A DNA stretch of 64,000 nt from Lepidostoma basale. Taxonomy: Eukaryota > Arthropoda > Insecta > Trichoptera > Lepidostomatidae. A program made the translations under genes and the position numbers. Under the pieces are notes generated by a model. It saw only the letters and a program-made list of their open reading frames with translations. It had not been told where the DNA came from and did no database searches. Position 1 is the stretch's first letter, and each line of letters starts with the position of its first letter. The stretch is taken from contig JAHDVF020001350.1 in NCBI GenBank assembly GCA_022606425.2, positions 1,302,001 to 1,366,000 of the forward strand, written 5' to 3'. Shown one piece after another: positions 30,376-40,539 of the stretch.

Positions 30376-31100
30376 TTAAGAAGATTAAGATTAAGAGATT
30401 AAGAAGATGTGTTAATACATTAAATATCCTGATATACTGTTCCATTAAATAACGTCCTGCAAGCAGCCATCCACAGCTGTCACTTTGTTGGCTTGTTCTT
30501 GCATTTTACTGTATAGGTGACTATTGCTACAGATTTTACATCTAGGTAAGTTAATCGTATGAAATGCTCAAGTGTGTTATCGATGACTAGTTTGAATCGG
30601 AGTAGCTCTTTGGATATCGTTATGCAATTCGTTTTACTTGAAAAAATCGATGTACATATTTTTAAAACTAAACCCTACGATTGAAACTGCGAAGAAAAAG
30701 AAAATCAGTTTCAATGCCGTAGAAAAATGCTGCAAACCAAAAAAAGCACTTCGGCATTTAAAGGTTTGATTGACAAAATCAGATATATCGGATTCTGCTA
30801 TACTTACTAGTGAGAATAGAGACTGAGATAGGAATATTACGATTCTCTGCGAAAGTATTTCGAAATTTACACAATGCGCAAGCCCGAGAACGTTTCCGGA
30901 TAATTTTGTTCAGATCATTGTTAAAAAAAAAACTTTACTGATTGAAACATAATGTAGAATTTCTTGTGCTTCCATCAATTTTTCACGGGTTGCAATTGTT
31001 TTTTTTATTTATAGAAGTATCATATACGTTTACGATAAAGGGTTAGAGTGTAAGTGAGTAGTATATATTATTTATGATTTGTGTGTATTTTAATAAAATA
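30376..31100. other. Unassigned; one repeat shared with 63340-63470
   Basis: ATTCTCTGCGAAAGTATTTC and AAGCCCGAGAACGTTT (30850-30905) have relatives at 63380-63440 (ATTCTCTGCGAAAGAAATTC, ATACCCGAGAACGTTT). The rest shows nothing I recognise. Confidence 0.45.
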
Positions 31101-31104
31101 TTCT

Positions 31105-31668
31105 TATTAATGTTGAAATGGTCGACCAATTTAAATACATTGGTAGCATTATCACTAAAGCGCTTGACCCGGACATTGAAATAATATGCAGAATTGAAGT
31201 TGCACTAGCTGCATTTAACAAAATTAGAACATTATTTTGCAACGATAATCTTAGCTTGAAACTCCGACAAAGAATTATTAAATGTTATATATAGTCTGTT
31301 CTACTATATCGCTGCGAAACCTGGACTCTGAAAGTGAAAGTAATGAACCGGTTAGAAGCGTTCGAGATGTGGATATACCGCAGAATACTCCGTTTACCGT
31401 GGACCGATAGGGTCAGTAATGCAGACGTACTGCAGAAAGACAGAGCCAATAGAGAGCTGTTGTCGAGTGTGAAAATTAGAAAGGTCTCATATTTGGGTCA
31501 TGTGCTAAGAGGAGAAAAATACCACCTCCTTCGACTGATATTAATGGGTAAAGTGAAGGGACGTCGGGGAGTTGGTAGAAGGCATCTGTCCTGGCTGCGG
31601 AATATCAAAGAGTGGACAGGAATAACAAGAGTTCAGAACCTGTTCCAAGTGGCGCAGGAACAGGTTCT
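31105..31668 (+). mobile_element. LINE family B copy (thumb to near 3' end)
   Basis: Reads VEMVDQFKYIGSIITKALDP, LRQRIIKCYI then a stop, and frame 31334-31699 with MNRLEAFEMWIYRRILRLPW, VLQKDRANRELLSSVKIRKV, SYLGHVLRGEKYHLLRLILM and HLSWLRNIKEWTGITRVQNL. One of the longest family B copies; the 3' terminus is cut at QVAQE. Confidence 0.87.
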
Positions 31669-31914
31669 GTTTATATATAATTTAAAAAAATATTTTTAAT
31701 TAAAATTATTTCAATATAAGAAACAGAATTATTTTAAAGTTAATGCGCAAGAGGTAAAAATAATAGTGGACAGTCAGCAACCAAGAGTCTTCAGTCCATC
31801 GGTTTTGTATAGGTATTAATTTTCCCAAACATTACTTGGCTGCAAATATTTTTGCGCGCCAAGGTAAGGTTTAATTAATGACACGGCTTACAAATTTGTC
31901 AGTCGTAAGAATGC

Positions 31915-32155
31915 TGGCTAGGGATGCGCGATCCGCTCACGAGTTAACTCAAAGAGTCGACTCACTTTGGTGAGCGAGTGAGCGATGATTCACAAAAAAG
32001 AGCGGCAGCTCAATGATCCGCTGGCTGAATCGTAAATTAGCTCATTTCAGGAGTTCCGTTTTATGAACGACTCAAAATGATGAACCGTGAGTTATGAAAA
32101 AGAGTCGGCTCACTTTGCTGAACGGAACCGTTCAGCTCAAATTCCTGAAGTGATT
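31915..32155. repeat. Repeat with internal GAGTCG(A/G)CTCACTTTG units
   Basis: TAGGGATGCGCGATCCGCTC, AGAGTCGACTCACTTTGGTG and later AGAGTCGGCTCACTTTGCTG. The unit recurs in direct orientation within 150 nt. It resembles non-autonomous hAT-like elements that begin TAGGGATG, but no second end was identified. Confidence 0.5.
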
Positions 32156-32224
32156 AATAAAATTATTAGATTATCATAAAAACAGATTTGTTTTAATAAT
32201 AATACACACTATTCATTGACTACT

Positions 32225-32515
32225 AATTGTACCCAGCCACGCGTTGTTGTGGCTCAGTTTGTTTAAATTTAAAATGGTCCCGAGTAGTGATTCAATGTTC
32301 CTCATCCGAAACCACCGGCTCACACCCTAGACTACTCTCGTCCCATTCGGTTCTGTACTTAGGTCCAACTGGCCCCCACCCAAGGCCACTCTTTATCACG
32401 GTCTCTCGGTCTCCACTCAAGACCTCGGCCTTGTCCAAGGCCACCCCTTCACTCCTCCCTACCCGCGTAGTCAGGTCCAAATGTCGGACAATTCATTTTT
32501 ATATATGGTATATAA
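32225..32515. other. C-rich SINE-like stretch
   Basis: CCACGCGTTGTTGTGGCTCA and several CTC(G/A)-rich, imperfect repeats (GGCCCCCACCCAAGGCCACT, TTGTCCAAGGCCACCCC). Possible SINE head; no partner in the window. Confidence 0.4.
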
Positions 32516-32518
32516 CCA

Positions 32519-32763
32519 GTGGCGGTACTCCCACAGAAGCCAAGAAGCCCGGCATTCGTAAGAAATTTTGAATTAAAACCCCCAAATCTAAATAATCATG
32601 CCGCCGCAATAACCAACAACCCACCAAATCACCTTCCAACAATGTTCCCATCAGACGTAAGAGGAATAGCCACAAGAGCTGAACCTCCGTAAGTCAAAAG
32701 AGGTTTTGATTCGAAATTTCTTACGCAAGCCAGGCTTCTGGGCTTCTATGGGAGTACCGCCAC
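32519..32763. mobile_element. Inverted-repeat MITE
   Basis: Left GTGGCGGTACTCCCACAGAAG and GCATTCGTAAGAAATTTT are inverted at the right as AAATTTCTTACGCAAGCC and CTTCTATGGGAGTACCGCCAC. About 245 nt, no ORF, no clear target duplication. Confidence 0.75.
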
Positions 32764-35700
32764 AATATTATGTTCTTGGCGCTCTGTAGCTGCCTGTCGG
32801 ACGTGTTTTATATCGCTCTGTAGTTTTATATTCATATTGAGGGATATCTTTGTTTCCCAAAGCTTATTTTTACGTTAAACAATAGCTATAGTTTTATATT
32901 TTATATTTTAGTAATACGAAATTATAAATTAACTATCAGTGAATGTGTAAATGACGTTTTAAAGTTTTAAATATTTCGTTTGTGTAGATCAAAGTGTCAG
33001 TGCAAAGTGAAACACTTCGCATCCCCTAAGCGAATACAAAATGTGTGCGCCACATGTTATGCTGGTCAGGGCGGCAAGGCGGCCTTTTTAGTGGACCCGG
33101 CTAAGCATAATACGAGTGAATATTTATGGGGGTGCTGTAAACAAGACACGCTTAAATCTGCTTCGATGTGCGCTATCCACAAACACTACGCAAAGGAAGA
33201 TTTATTGTTATTATCAGTCGGAAGTAGAATCAGTGAAATTGACCAAAACATCGTCAACATCCTAATATCTCTTAATATTCTTCGTCAACCTGATGAAGAT
33301 GTTAAGAAGATAAGACACAGAGGATGTCGTGCTGGCAGGAAAGTGAAACGACCACCTCTCGCCGTATCAAGTGCAGAATCGACGAAAGGGAACCGGGTAT
33401 CAGACTCTTTCCGGGAGAAACACATTGGAATTGGAAGCTGGAATGCTCGGTCAATTAGAAATAAGGAAGATGAAATAGATAATATCTTCAAAACGCAAAA
33501 CCTACATCTATTCACCCTAACAGAAACGTGGCACGAAAGCTCCGATTCTATATGTCTAAAAAATATGCAAGCTCTTGGTTATGTGACGGTAGATGAAGCG
33601 AGACCCATAAGAAAAGAAAAATCAAGGGATAACCTTAATTTTACAAACCATGGTGGTATTGTCACCATCGCCCGGCAAGGCTTGCATATTGAAAGAATTA
33701 AAATCGGAGTTTTCGAGACGTTTGAACATCTTGGGTGTCGCGTGTCATCGGGAAGATCATCTTTCACCCTTATCACTATTTACCGACCAGGATCTAAATC
33801 AACCTGCGTTAAATTTTACGAAGAATTCTCGGAACTGCTACAATTCGCGGCCAGCCTCTCTGAACATTGGATGATTGTTGGAGACATCAATATCCGATTA
33901 GAGAGAACCTCATCGTCTAGTGATAAATTCCTAGACATGATGGAATGCTATGGGTCCAAGCAATGGGTTACCGAGCCAACACATACCGCAGGTGGATTAC
34001 TGGATATCCTCATCTCCAACAAAAATGCTGTTAACACTCTGGCAAGTGTTATAGATATTGGACTCTCGGACCACAAAATGATTCGTACGGAGATCCCTTT
34101 CCATCCACCACGACCCGTGTTTCAAACTTTCACTTCACGTACATGGCGCTCTTTCAATTTTGAAAAATTTGAAAGAGACTTGATGAACTCACATGTTTGT
34201 GAAAAATATAATAACAATACCCTCGAAATGTCATTAGATGAATTAGTTCAAACCTACTACAATGTTTTTACTTCTCTTCTCGACAAGCATGCTCCACATT
34301 CGACAAAAACACTCCGGGTGCGAGTGTCTAATGCATGGTTTGATGAAGAATGTCGTAGAAACAAGAGACTAATGCGTAGGTTTGAACGTATGTACCGAAA
34401 CACAGGCCTAAGCTCTTCAAGAGAAGCCTGGGTGAGATCGCAGAATTCTTTTAGAGACCTGATCAAGAAGAAAAGATCGGAGTACTGGAAATGTAAAATT
34501 GAATCGGAAAAGGAAAATCCCCGACATCTATGGAATTCCGTTAAATCAGTACTCGGAAATAATCAACAAGAAAAGGCCTCTACCAAGTTATCTCCTCAGG
34601 ACTTCGCCCAATTCTTTGAAGATAAAATCGCTGTGATTCGTGCAACGACTTCATCTACAACACCACCAACTTTCACGACATATGAGGGAAAACTTTTAAC
34701 TAAATTTAATATCACAACACCTCAAGAAGTGATTAAACTTATCTTAAACGCACCTAATAAACAGTGTTCGCTTGATCCGATTCCGACATGGCTTCTCAAG
34801 AGATGCTGTCACCATGTTGCTCCATTTTTAGTCAAAATCTTTATCAAATCTCTTCTAACAGGACAAGTCCCCTTTTTGCTCAAGAAAGCTATTGTTTCTC
34901 CCATATTAAAAAAACCTCAACTAGATTCCGAAAATCTTAGTAACTTCCGGCCCGTCTCAAATCTACCTTTCATCTCTAAAGTTCTTGAAAAAATTGTAGC
35001 CTCCCAAATTTCTAATCACCTTTCGACAAATAATATTTTGTCTAAATTACAATCCGCCTACAGACGTTTCCATTCAACGGAGACGGGATTGCTTAGAGTC
35101 ATGTCAGATTTAGTACTGGCAAACGAATCGGGCAAATTGGCACTGCTCTCCCTTCTGGACATGAGCGCTGCGTTTGACACAATTGATCACTCATATCTTA
35201 TCCAACGATTAGCGATCACGTATGGTTTTAGAGGTAATGCCATAGACTGGCTAAATTCATATCTGTCGGATCGTTCACAAGCTGTGCAGCTAGCAGGTAA
35301 AAAATCCTCATTTACTAATATCCAATCTGGTGTGCCACAAGGCTCTGTTTTAGGACCCCTTTTATTTATCATGTTTACAAATGACGTTGCCAAAATAATA
35401 GAATCCTTTGGCCTCCTCTCACATTGCTATGCTGATGATCAGCAACTTTATTTTTTCTGCAACCCTGATGACACCAAACATCTTACGTCAATAACTGTCA
35501 ACTGCATTGATGCCATATCCAGATGGATGGCATCAAACAAACTTAAACTAAATCCATCCAAAACGGAATTTCTCTGGACTTCTTCCGCAAAGCGTCAACA
35601 TCTTATCGATCATTCCTCAATTTCAACAGCTGACAATGATATCGTTCCCAAAAACTCCACAAAGCTTCTTGGTGTTTATCTTGACGCAAATCTGTCTCTA

Positions 35701-36435
35701 AAATCCCAAATTAATAACACGGTCAGCGCTAGTTTCTTCCACCTAAGACGATTAAAATCCGTCAAAAGGAGTATTCCCCACGACACTTTCAAAACTCTTG
35801 TAAATTCCTTCGTTGTGTCACGACTTGATTATTGTAATGGAATTTATGCAAACATTCCAAAACAACAAATAAACAAACTTCAATCTGCGTTCAATGCAGC
35901 AGCAAGGCTCATTAAAGGCATTCCAAAAAAGTCTCATATAACACAACATCTCAAAGAACTTCACTGGCTTAAAAGTCCAGAAAGAATCCAGTATAAACTC
36001 TGCTGGACAGTCTTCAAAGCGCTACATGGAATGGCACCAAGTTATATATCTGAACTCTGTATAACGGACAGCCTAAATTCACGGAAATCCACACTTCGCT
36101 CGGCGAACTCCTCAGCAATAGGAAGATTAGTTGAGCCGAAGCGTTGCCCCAGTACAAATTTCGGGGATCGAGCGTTCGCGGTAGCCGGTCCATCAGCTTG
36201 GAACAATCTCCCTTCACACCTTAGATGCATAAATGATCCGGCAGATTTCAGATCTAAATTGAAAACCCATCTTTTTCATATTTCATACCCAATTTAAACA
36301 TTTATACTTTGTTCTACTATACTTTCAAACCGATCGTTTTTTAAGCGGTCACATTTAGAATTTTAAGATTTAAAACACGTCTTAATGCGCCCTTGAGGTG
36401 ATTACATCACAAAAACGGCGCTTTAAAAGTTAGCA

Positions 36436-36464
<29 letters not shown>
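32764..36464 (+). mobile_element. LINE family G, near full-length copy with (ATT)n tail
   Basis: The element spans a roughly 215-nt 5' leader, the endonuclease-RT ORF, a 3' UTR of about 135 nt and an (ATT)n tail at 36435-36464. The same 3' UTR, including the block CGCCCTTGAGGTGATTACAT, occurs in copies at 24983-25620 and 56364-57403. The 5' boundary is placed just after an inverted-repeat element ending at 32763 and is uncertain; I could not define a clean target duplication. Confidence 0.7.
32980..36297 (+). CDS. LINE family G (CR1/L2-like) endonuclease-reverse transcriptase, near-intact ORF
   Basis: This is one open frame of 1105 codons. Residues 1-120 carry many Cys/His (CQCK, CATCYAG, GCCK) in an unassigned N-terminal region. 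Residues 148-375 are an APE-type endonuclease with SWNARS, the TETW glutamate, GDINIRLE and the terminal SDH. Residues about 630-900 are the reverse transcriptase, with FRPVSNLPFISKVLEK, LLDMSAAFDTIDH, GVPQGSVLGPLLF and the catalytic YADD at 817-820, and a thumb with KLKLNPSKTEFL. The C-terminus ends HLFHISYPI, as in two other copies here. The frame begins at a TTG after an in-frame stop; the first ATG is at 33166 (residue 63), so the true start may be lost or lie in a spliced or upstream ORF. It would nick target DNA and prime reverse transcription. The host-gene frame runs on the other strand, so this copy lies downstream of exon 7, in its intron. Confidence 0.88.
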   Translation: MCRSKCQCKVKHFASPKRIQNVCATCYAGQGGKAAFLVDPAKHNTSEYLWGCCKQDTLKSASMCAIHKHYAKEDLLLLSVGSRISEIDQNIVNILISLNILRQPDEDVKKIRHRGCRAGRKVKRPPLAVSSAESTKGNRVSDSFREKHIGIGSWNARSIRNKEDEIDNIFKTQNLHLFTLTETWHESSDSICLKNMQALGYVTVDEARPIRKEKSRDNLNFTNHGGIVTIARQGLHIERIKIGVFETFEHLGCRVSSGRSSFTLITIYRPGSKSTCVKFYEEFSELLQFAASLSEHWMIVGDINIRLERTSSSSDKFLDMMECYGSKQWVTEPTHTAGGLLDILISNKNAVNTLASVIDIGLSDHKMIRTEIPFHPPRPVFQTFTSRTWRSFNFEKFERDLMNSHVCEKYNNNTLEMSLDELVQTYYNVFTSLLDKHAPHSTKTLRVRVSNAWFDEECRRNKRLMRRFERMYRNTGLSSSREAWVRSQNSFRDLIKKKRSEYWKCKIESEKENPRHLWNSVKSVLGNNQQEKASTKLSPQDFAQFFEDKIAVIRATTSSTTPPTFTTYEGKLLTKFNITTPQEVIKLILNAPNKQCSLDPIPTWLLKRCCHHVAPFLVKIFIKSLLTGQVPFLLKKAIVSPILKKPQLDSENLSNFRPVSNLPFISKVLEKIVASQISNHLSTNNILSKLQSAYRRFHSTETGLLRVMSDLVLANESGKLALLSLLDMSAAFDTIDHSYLIQRLAITYGFRGNAIDWLNSYLSDRSQAVQLAGKKSSFTNIQSGVPQGSVLGPLLFIMFTNDVAKIIESFGLLSHCYADDQQLYFFCNPDDTKHLTSITVNCIDAISRWMASNKLKLNPSKTEFLWTSSAKRQHLIDHSSISTADNDIVPKNSTKLLGVYLDANLSLKSQINNTVSASFFHLRRLKSVKRSIPHDTFKTLVNSFVVSRLDYCNGIYANIPKQQINKLQSAFNAAARLIKGIPKKSHITQHLKELHWLKSPERIQYKLCWTVFKALHGMAPSYISELCITDSLNSRKSTLRSANSSAIGRLVEPKRCPSTNFGDRAFAVAGPSAWNNLPSHLRCINDPADFRSKLKTHLFHISYPI

Positions 36465-36466
<2 letters not shown>

Positions 36467-36970
36467 ATATAAACATAGATATAATATAATACATTTTACT
36501 TTGAAATTGTTTCACTAAAATCGCGGCATATCTGGCATAGTAATCCTAAATGTGCCGTTTTTTTTTAAAGGAACATAGAAGTTCCCGCCACATACCCGAG
36601 GCTGTTACAGGGCGTAGCGGCGCCCTTATATCAGCCTCGCTCGTACACTCCCTGGGCCTGTCCCCGGTCTATCCGGGACATACATTGAAAGACGGCAACA
36701 ACAAGGGTGTGCCAGACCACATTTAATCTACCCCATCTGACTTCTATGCTCCGCTGTACTTTATTGAATAAATAAGTATAATAAATAATTTTTGAACATT
36801 TCAGAGACATTATATAAAAGATAAAAAAAATAATACACCACAGGAATATACAGCGGGAAGAACAGGAGAGGCAGAGGCGACAAATGCGGGATGGGAAAAA
36901 AAATGTGGAGTACAATTTGCCGGTTGCCAAAAGGTTAAGAAAGGGGGTTAATATATATTTTAAAAAACAC
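36465..36970. other. Unassigned; GC-rich patch at 36560-36740
   Basis: GCCACATACCCGAGGCTGTT, GGCGTAGCGGCGCCCTTATA and CTATCCGGGACATACATTGA stand out from the AT-rich background. No frame with a known motif. It lies just downstream of receptor exon 7, within the intron. Confidence 0.35.
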
Positions 36971-36974
36971 TTAC

Positions 36975-37168
36975 CACTCAGTGCCGTTGAGGAAAACGGG
37001 TGGCCAAGCGGGCTGACGATGCAGGGCGTTGGTGCTACCAGTTCTGGCAAGCGCCCTGACTTCCAACAGCCGCTTGATGCGGCAGGGCAAGCCCCATCCG
37101 CCCGCCAGGTACACCAGTAAGAAGCATACCAACGGCAAGGATATGCAGATGATCACGATTTCATAAGG
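36975..37168 (-). CDS. FN3 receptor gene, exon 7 (transmembrane helix and juxtamembrane tail)
   Basis: The acceptor is TTTTTTTTCAG and the donor GAGTG|GTAAGT. The 194 nt start PYE and then give the hydrophobic helix IVIICISLPLVCFLLVYLAG, followed by a basic segment (CRIKRLLEVRALAR), which marks the cytoplasmic side. The exon ends FLNGTE plus two bases, so the gene continues on the minus strand. FN3 domains plus one helix and a basic juxtamembrane segment fit a type I receptor. A Torso-like receptor tyrosine kinase or a cytokine-receptor relative are possible. No kinase motif (HRD, DFG) was recognised in the 37 kb further downstream, so the class stays open. Confidence 0.75.
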
Positions 37169-37271
37169 CTGAAAAAAAATTCAACATTGATTTGAATTCA
37201 GTTCATTTGTATTTTCTTAAATATTAATAAAGTTAGGAATTTACAAAATCCACAAAATATTTTTGAAAACC

Positions 37272-37302
37272 GACATGTTTTGGAAGATACCTCCATCTTT
37301 AG
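37272..37302 (-). ncRNA. Decayed hammerhead (GGAG class)
   Basis: Minus strand: CTAAAGA, GGAGGTATCTTCC, AAAACATGTC. Both core boxes have a G-to-A change (CTGAAGA, GAAAC), so it should be inactive. Confidence 0.55.
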
Positions 37303-37379
37303 GTGTAAAAATATAATAAAAACTAAAACAAAGAAAGACTAATATAAAAACTATAAGAAAGACTATTTGCTATAAGTAC

Positions 37380-37500
37380 TAATAATATTTTTTATTAGTA
37401 AGAACTAATAAATAATAATAATACATTATGATAATATATATTATATTTTTTATATTATCATCATGAATTATTAATATTTAATATTATTTATTAGTTCTTA
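37380..37500. repeat. AT hairpin and (AAT)n run
   Basis: AATAATAATAATACATTATG and ATAATATATATTAT with TATATTATCATCATGAATTATT form an imperfect palindrome; a similar block is at 38415-38470. Confidence 0.5.
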
Positions 37501-37920
37501 ATTAACTCACTAACTAACCATCACGCTGTCTCCCGGGAGGGGTAGGCAGAAAAAATGTAACGCCACAATGTTTTGTCCTGGCATATTTTTCTCGATTCCT
37601 CAACATTCATACATCGTGTCATGTACGCGCGTCGATTTCTTTGACTCCTCACGTGGCCGACATTCAATATTTGATTTATTTGATCGTGCCACGTTTTCCT
37701 CGGTCTTCCTCTATTTCGAGTTCCATTTACATAGTAAACATATACTTTTTTTAACATTCTTCATTTATTCATTCTTTCCATGTGTCCCAACCATCTTAAT
37801 GATCTTTTTATTATTTTGTTCATAATACCATCATGCGCATCGCATTCACTTCTTATATTTTCATTCGACACTATCATACACAGAGCATCCACACATTCGT
37901 TTAAAAGATCTATAAATCTT
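37501..37920 (-). mobile_element. LINE family C copy with intact 3' end
   Basis: Inverted tail AACTCACTAACTAACC, terminal block ATCACGCTGTCTCCCGGGAG. Minus frame 37757-37521 reads LKKVYVYYVNGTRNRGRPRK, TWHDQINQILNVGHVRSQRN and CMNVEESRKICQDKTLWRYI; further 5' the SNENIRSECD-like part is decayed. Confidence 0.85.
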
Positions 37921-38042
37921 GTTATAATAATAATCGGCCATCAATATTCAGAGGAGTTCATAAATGAATATCGTTTATGAAATATTGTAATAATAATGTG
38001 TATTCAATTTAATAATATTTGGGAAAAATTGATTTATTATCA
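37921..38042. repeat. Inverted partner of 16673-16800
   Basis: CGGCCATCAATATTCAGAGG, AATATCGTTTATGAAATATT and AATAATATTTGGGAAAAATT repeat the 16.7 kb block in reverse. Confidence 0.65.
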
Positions 38043-38248
38043 AATCAAATCAAATCAGTTTATTAACTCAAAAGACATTACAAACAGGAAAATGTTTAAG
38101 GTATCTATTGAGTACAGGTAAAATATTATAAGAATACAACAAAGTACCAGGAACGCATTAGAGATGGTTCGACATTAGGAAGACAACATACTTTCTTAAG
38201 TCAAGAGTATTTGTCCCTTGAACGTACCTTCACTAATATAAAAGACGT
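38043..38248 (-). mobile_element. Jockey-like LINE family H2, 3' UTR copy
   Basis: AAATCAAATCAAATCAGTTT is the inverted tail; ATTCCTGGTACTTTG-type UTR and the last codons (HISEGTFKGQILLT) follow. Confidence 0.8.
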
Positions 38249-38412
38249 TCACGCCGTTTACATATACCTTCTTTACCATTCTGTCTTCACTCATTCTTTC
38301 CAAGTGTCCTAACCATCTTAATGACCTTTTCCTTATTTTGTTCATAACACTTTCATTCGCACCACATTCACTTCTTATGCTTGCATTTGTCACTCTATCA
38401 TATACAGTTTTT
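38249..38412 (-). mobile_element. LINE family C fragment
   Basis: Minus frame reads MTNASIRSECGANESVMNKI, RKRSLRWLGHLERMSEDRMV and KKVYVNGVN, then joins the H2 end, so one inserted into or deleted with the other. Confidence 0.82.
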
Positions 38413-38574
38413 TTATATATTATATTATTTTATATTATCATCATGCATTATTATTTTATTATATTATTTATTAGTTCTTACGAATAATTTTTTTTATTAG
38501 TACTTATAACAAATAGACCAGGTTAATTTTTAAATTTAAATGCGTTTTCTTTGTTTCGTTTTTATTTTATTTTT

Positions 38575-38640
38575 ACACCTGAAGATGGAGGTATCCTCCG
38601 AAACATGTAGTGTTATTTTAATAGTTTGTGGATTAAACAA
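38575..38640 (+). mobile_element. Hammerhead element (GGAG class), copy 3
   Basis: TTTTTACACCTGAAGATGGA upstream and GTGTTATTTTAATAGTTTGT downstream; it mirrors 26041-26100. Confidence 0.65.
38579..38609 (+). ncRNA. Hammerhead ribozyme (GGAG class)
   Basis: CTGAAGA, stem II GGAGG/CCTCC with loop TAT (or GGAG/CTCC with a larger loop), GAAAC, palindrome ACATGT and triplet GTA, an allowed NUH site. Confidence 0.7.
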
Positions 38641-38804
38641 CGTTATTTTCAATTTCCTTAGTATATTAATATGGAATTCTACAGTATTAAAGCCTAAGTT
38701 TATTCATTGAATATTAATCCTTCATCGCATGATTAGCGAATTTGTTACAAACCGAAATATCTACTAACAACCCTTATTTATCGAAGTGAAGCTTGAAGCT
38801 TTCT

Positions 38805-39190
38805 TCATTCATTCATTCCATGTGTAGAATCCATCTAAATGATCCTTTCATTATTTTGTTCACAACAGTTTCACTAACACTACATTCAAATATATGTTCG
38901 TTTGACACTATCATACACACATTCGTTTAAGAGATCTCATTTTTCCACACACTGCCACACTGCCACACTATTCTATCCTGGCACACCTCTCTAGATTCCT
39001 CCACATTCATACAACGAGTAATACACGCACGTTGATTCTTCCGTCTTCTTACATGACCAACCTTTAAAATTTAATTTGGTAAAGCCATGTTTTCCTCGAT
39101 CTGCCTTGACTCCGTATTACATTTTCATCATTAACGTGTACTTTCTTAACCATTCTTTCTCCATCCAAGCGATCCTTTCACCTAACATAA
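38805..39190 (-). mobile_element. LINE family C fragments, rearranged
   Basis: 38815-38945 holds the decayed SLRWFGHMER to SNEHIFECS part; 38946-39190 has AGAACAATAGTGTGGC-type 3' text, RNQRACITRCMNVEESREVC and RGRSRKTWLYQIKF-like text. The pieces are out of order. Confidence 0.65.
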
Positions 39191-39472
39191 CCTATTATAA
39201 CCTAAGCCTTTATGTGGGCTTTTGTTTCATTATCATTGTTATAGCCAAATTTCTTACCGCGAAGCCATATTCCTAATTTCGGAAACAGAAATAGACTCAA
39301 GAGGTTATAGAAAATGATGAATGTAAGTAATTGGTATCCTCATTTATATATTGTGTTTACATGTGTACACTCTTGCATTGCCTTGATGGAAGAGATTTTT
39401 CATCTTAATCAAATTCGTGAGTTTTTACCATTAAATGTAATTGAAACGATGTTAGAAGTTAAAAAAATATTC

Positions 39473-39590
39473 TGTTTTGAATGTATACAAATACTTTGTA
39501 GACAAATACTGGATTTTACCCATTGCGGGTTAATCCTTAAATGATTAACCCGCAATGAGTAAAATCCAGTATTTGTATACATTCAAAACA
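39473..39590. repeat. Long hairpin, near-perfect
   Basis: TGTTTTGAATGTATACAAAT and TGGATTTTACCCATTGCGGG are both inverted on the right. The left arm has an extra 15-nt duplication (TTTGTAGACAAATAC). Shares sequence with 26140-26190. Confidence 0.85.
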
Positions 39591-39597
39591 AAATGTT

Positions 39598-39972
39598 GTA
39601 TAATATAAAAACTGGTCCAAGTTAAAGCATAAAAATTAGAGAGTTTTCTTCAGGCGTTCAACGATAATTACGTAACCTTTCACATTGCATTAATAAAGAT
39701 TTTCTGCTTAATGCTTACATCTAATCTTAATAGATGGCGCTAGTGTAGATTTAACAAAAAAATGTGAAGTGTTTCTCAACATAGTAGCATATATACATCT
39801 TTCAAAAAAATGTGGTCGTAAGAAGGGCGGAATGGGGAATGTTGTTTTACATAAAACGATCGCTTAACCCAACCAATGATAGGTCATAAGTCCTGTAAAC
39901 GTCTCGACCGCGATATTCTGTTTCCAAAAACAATTTACATCTTTGCCTCTATTGAGATACAATTAATCCATA
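39598..39972 (-). mobile_element. Repeat T1, reverse copy
   Basis: Starts TAATATAAAAACTGGTCCAA and ends TCTATTGAGATACAATTAATCC; near full-length and inverted relative to 22166-22562. Confidence 0.85.
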
Positions 39973-39974
39973 AA

Positions 39975-40535
39975 AATGTTCGTTTATATTTGAATTATAT
40001 TATATAATTTCCCCCATCCATAAGTTTTTCTAAAATCATCTTTATAAGGACACACTATTTTCGATTAGGTTTAGTTTGATAATGCCGTCGCATGGCGAAG
40101 CAATGTGGTCACTAATATTATATTTATTTGAATGTCGACTTAAATAATCGAAAATATTCTAAATTCAGACACAGGTTATTTTTTAATAGGCATTCAACCT
40201 ACATTCGGTGGAAATATTGTCTAGGAGTCACTTGGTTTAATACGTTCCATGATATTTCATATTTGATATCCTTCAGAGGATCCCAGTTGCCATGGAGATA
40301 TAAGGCTGTACTTACTTATATATGTATTAATAACGAATTTTCACCCACACGAATGGATTGTTGGATTTGTTCGTCACGATCTGCAAGGTATATTTTATTA
40401 TAATATAATAGAATGAATATTTTATTCGAATCTACTTTGAGTTTCCACAGAAAGTTTAAGGGTAAAATATATGATATTTATTTCAGATAATACATGGAAT
40501 TCAGCTTATTGTTAAATAAAAAATATTCCAAATAT
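39975..40535. other. Unassigned
   Basis: A short frame at 40128-40403 (TYIRWKYCLGVTWFNTFHDI) has no known motif. TATATTTTATTATAATATAA-type AT runs follow. Confidence 0.35.
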
Positions 40536-40539
40536 TCAA

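Noticed and set aside
33285..36230. Minus-strand open frames within 33-36 kb
   Set aside because: They are shadows of the large LINE ORF on the plus strand and have no motifs.
36884..37120. Plus-strand frame MRDGKKNVEYN...
   Set aside because: It overlaps receptor exon 7, which has a transmembrane helix, splice sites and matching phases on the minus strand.
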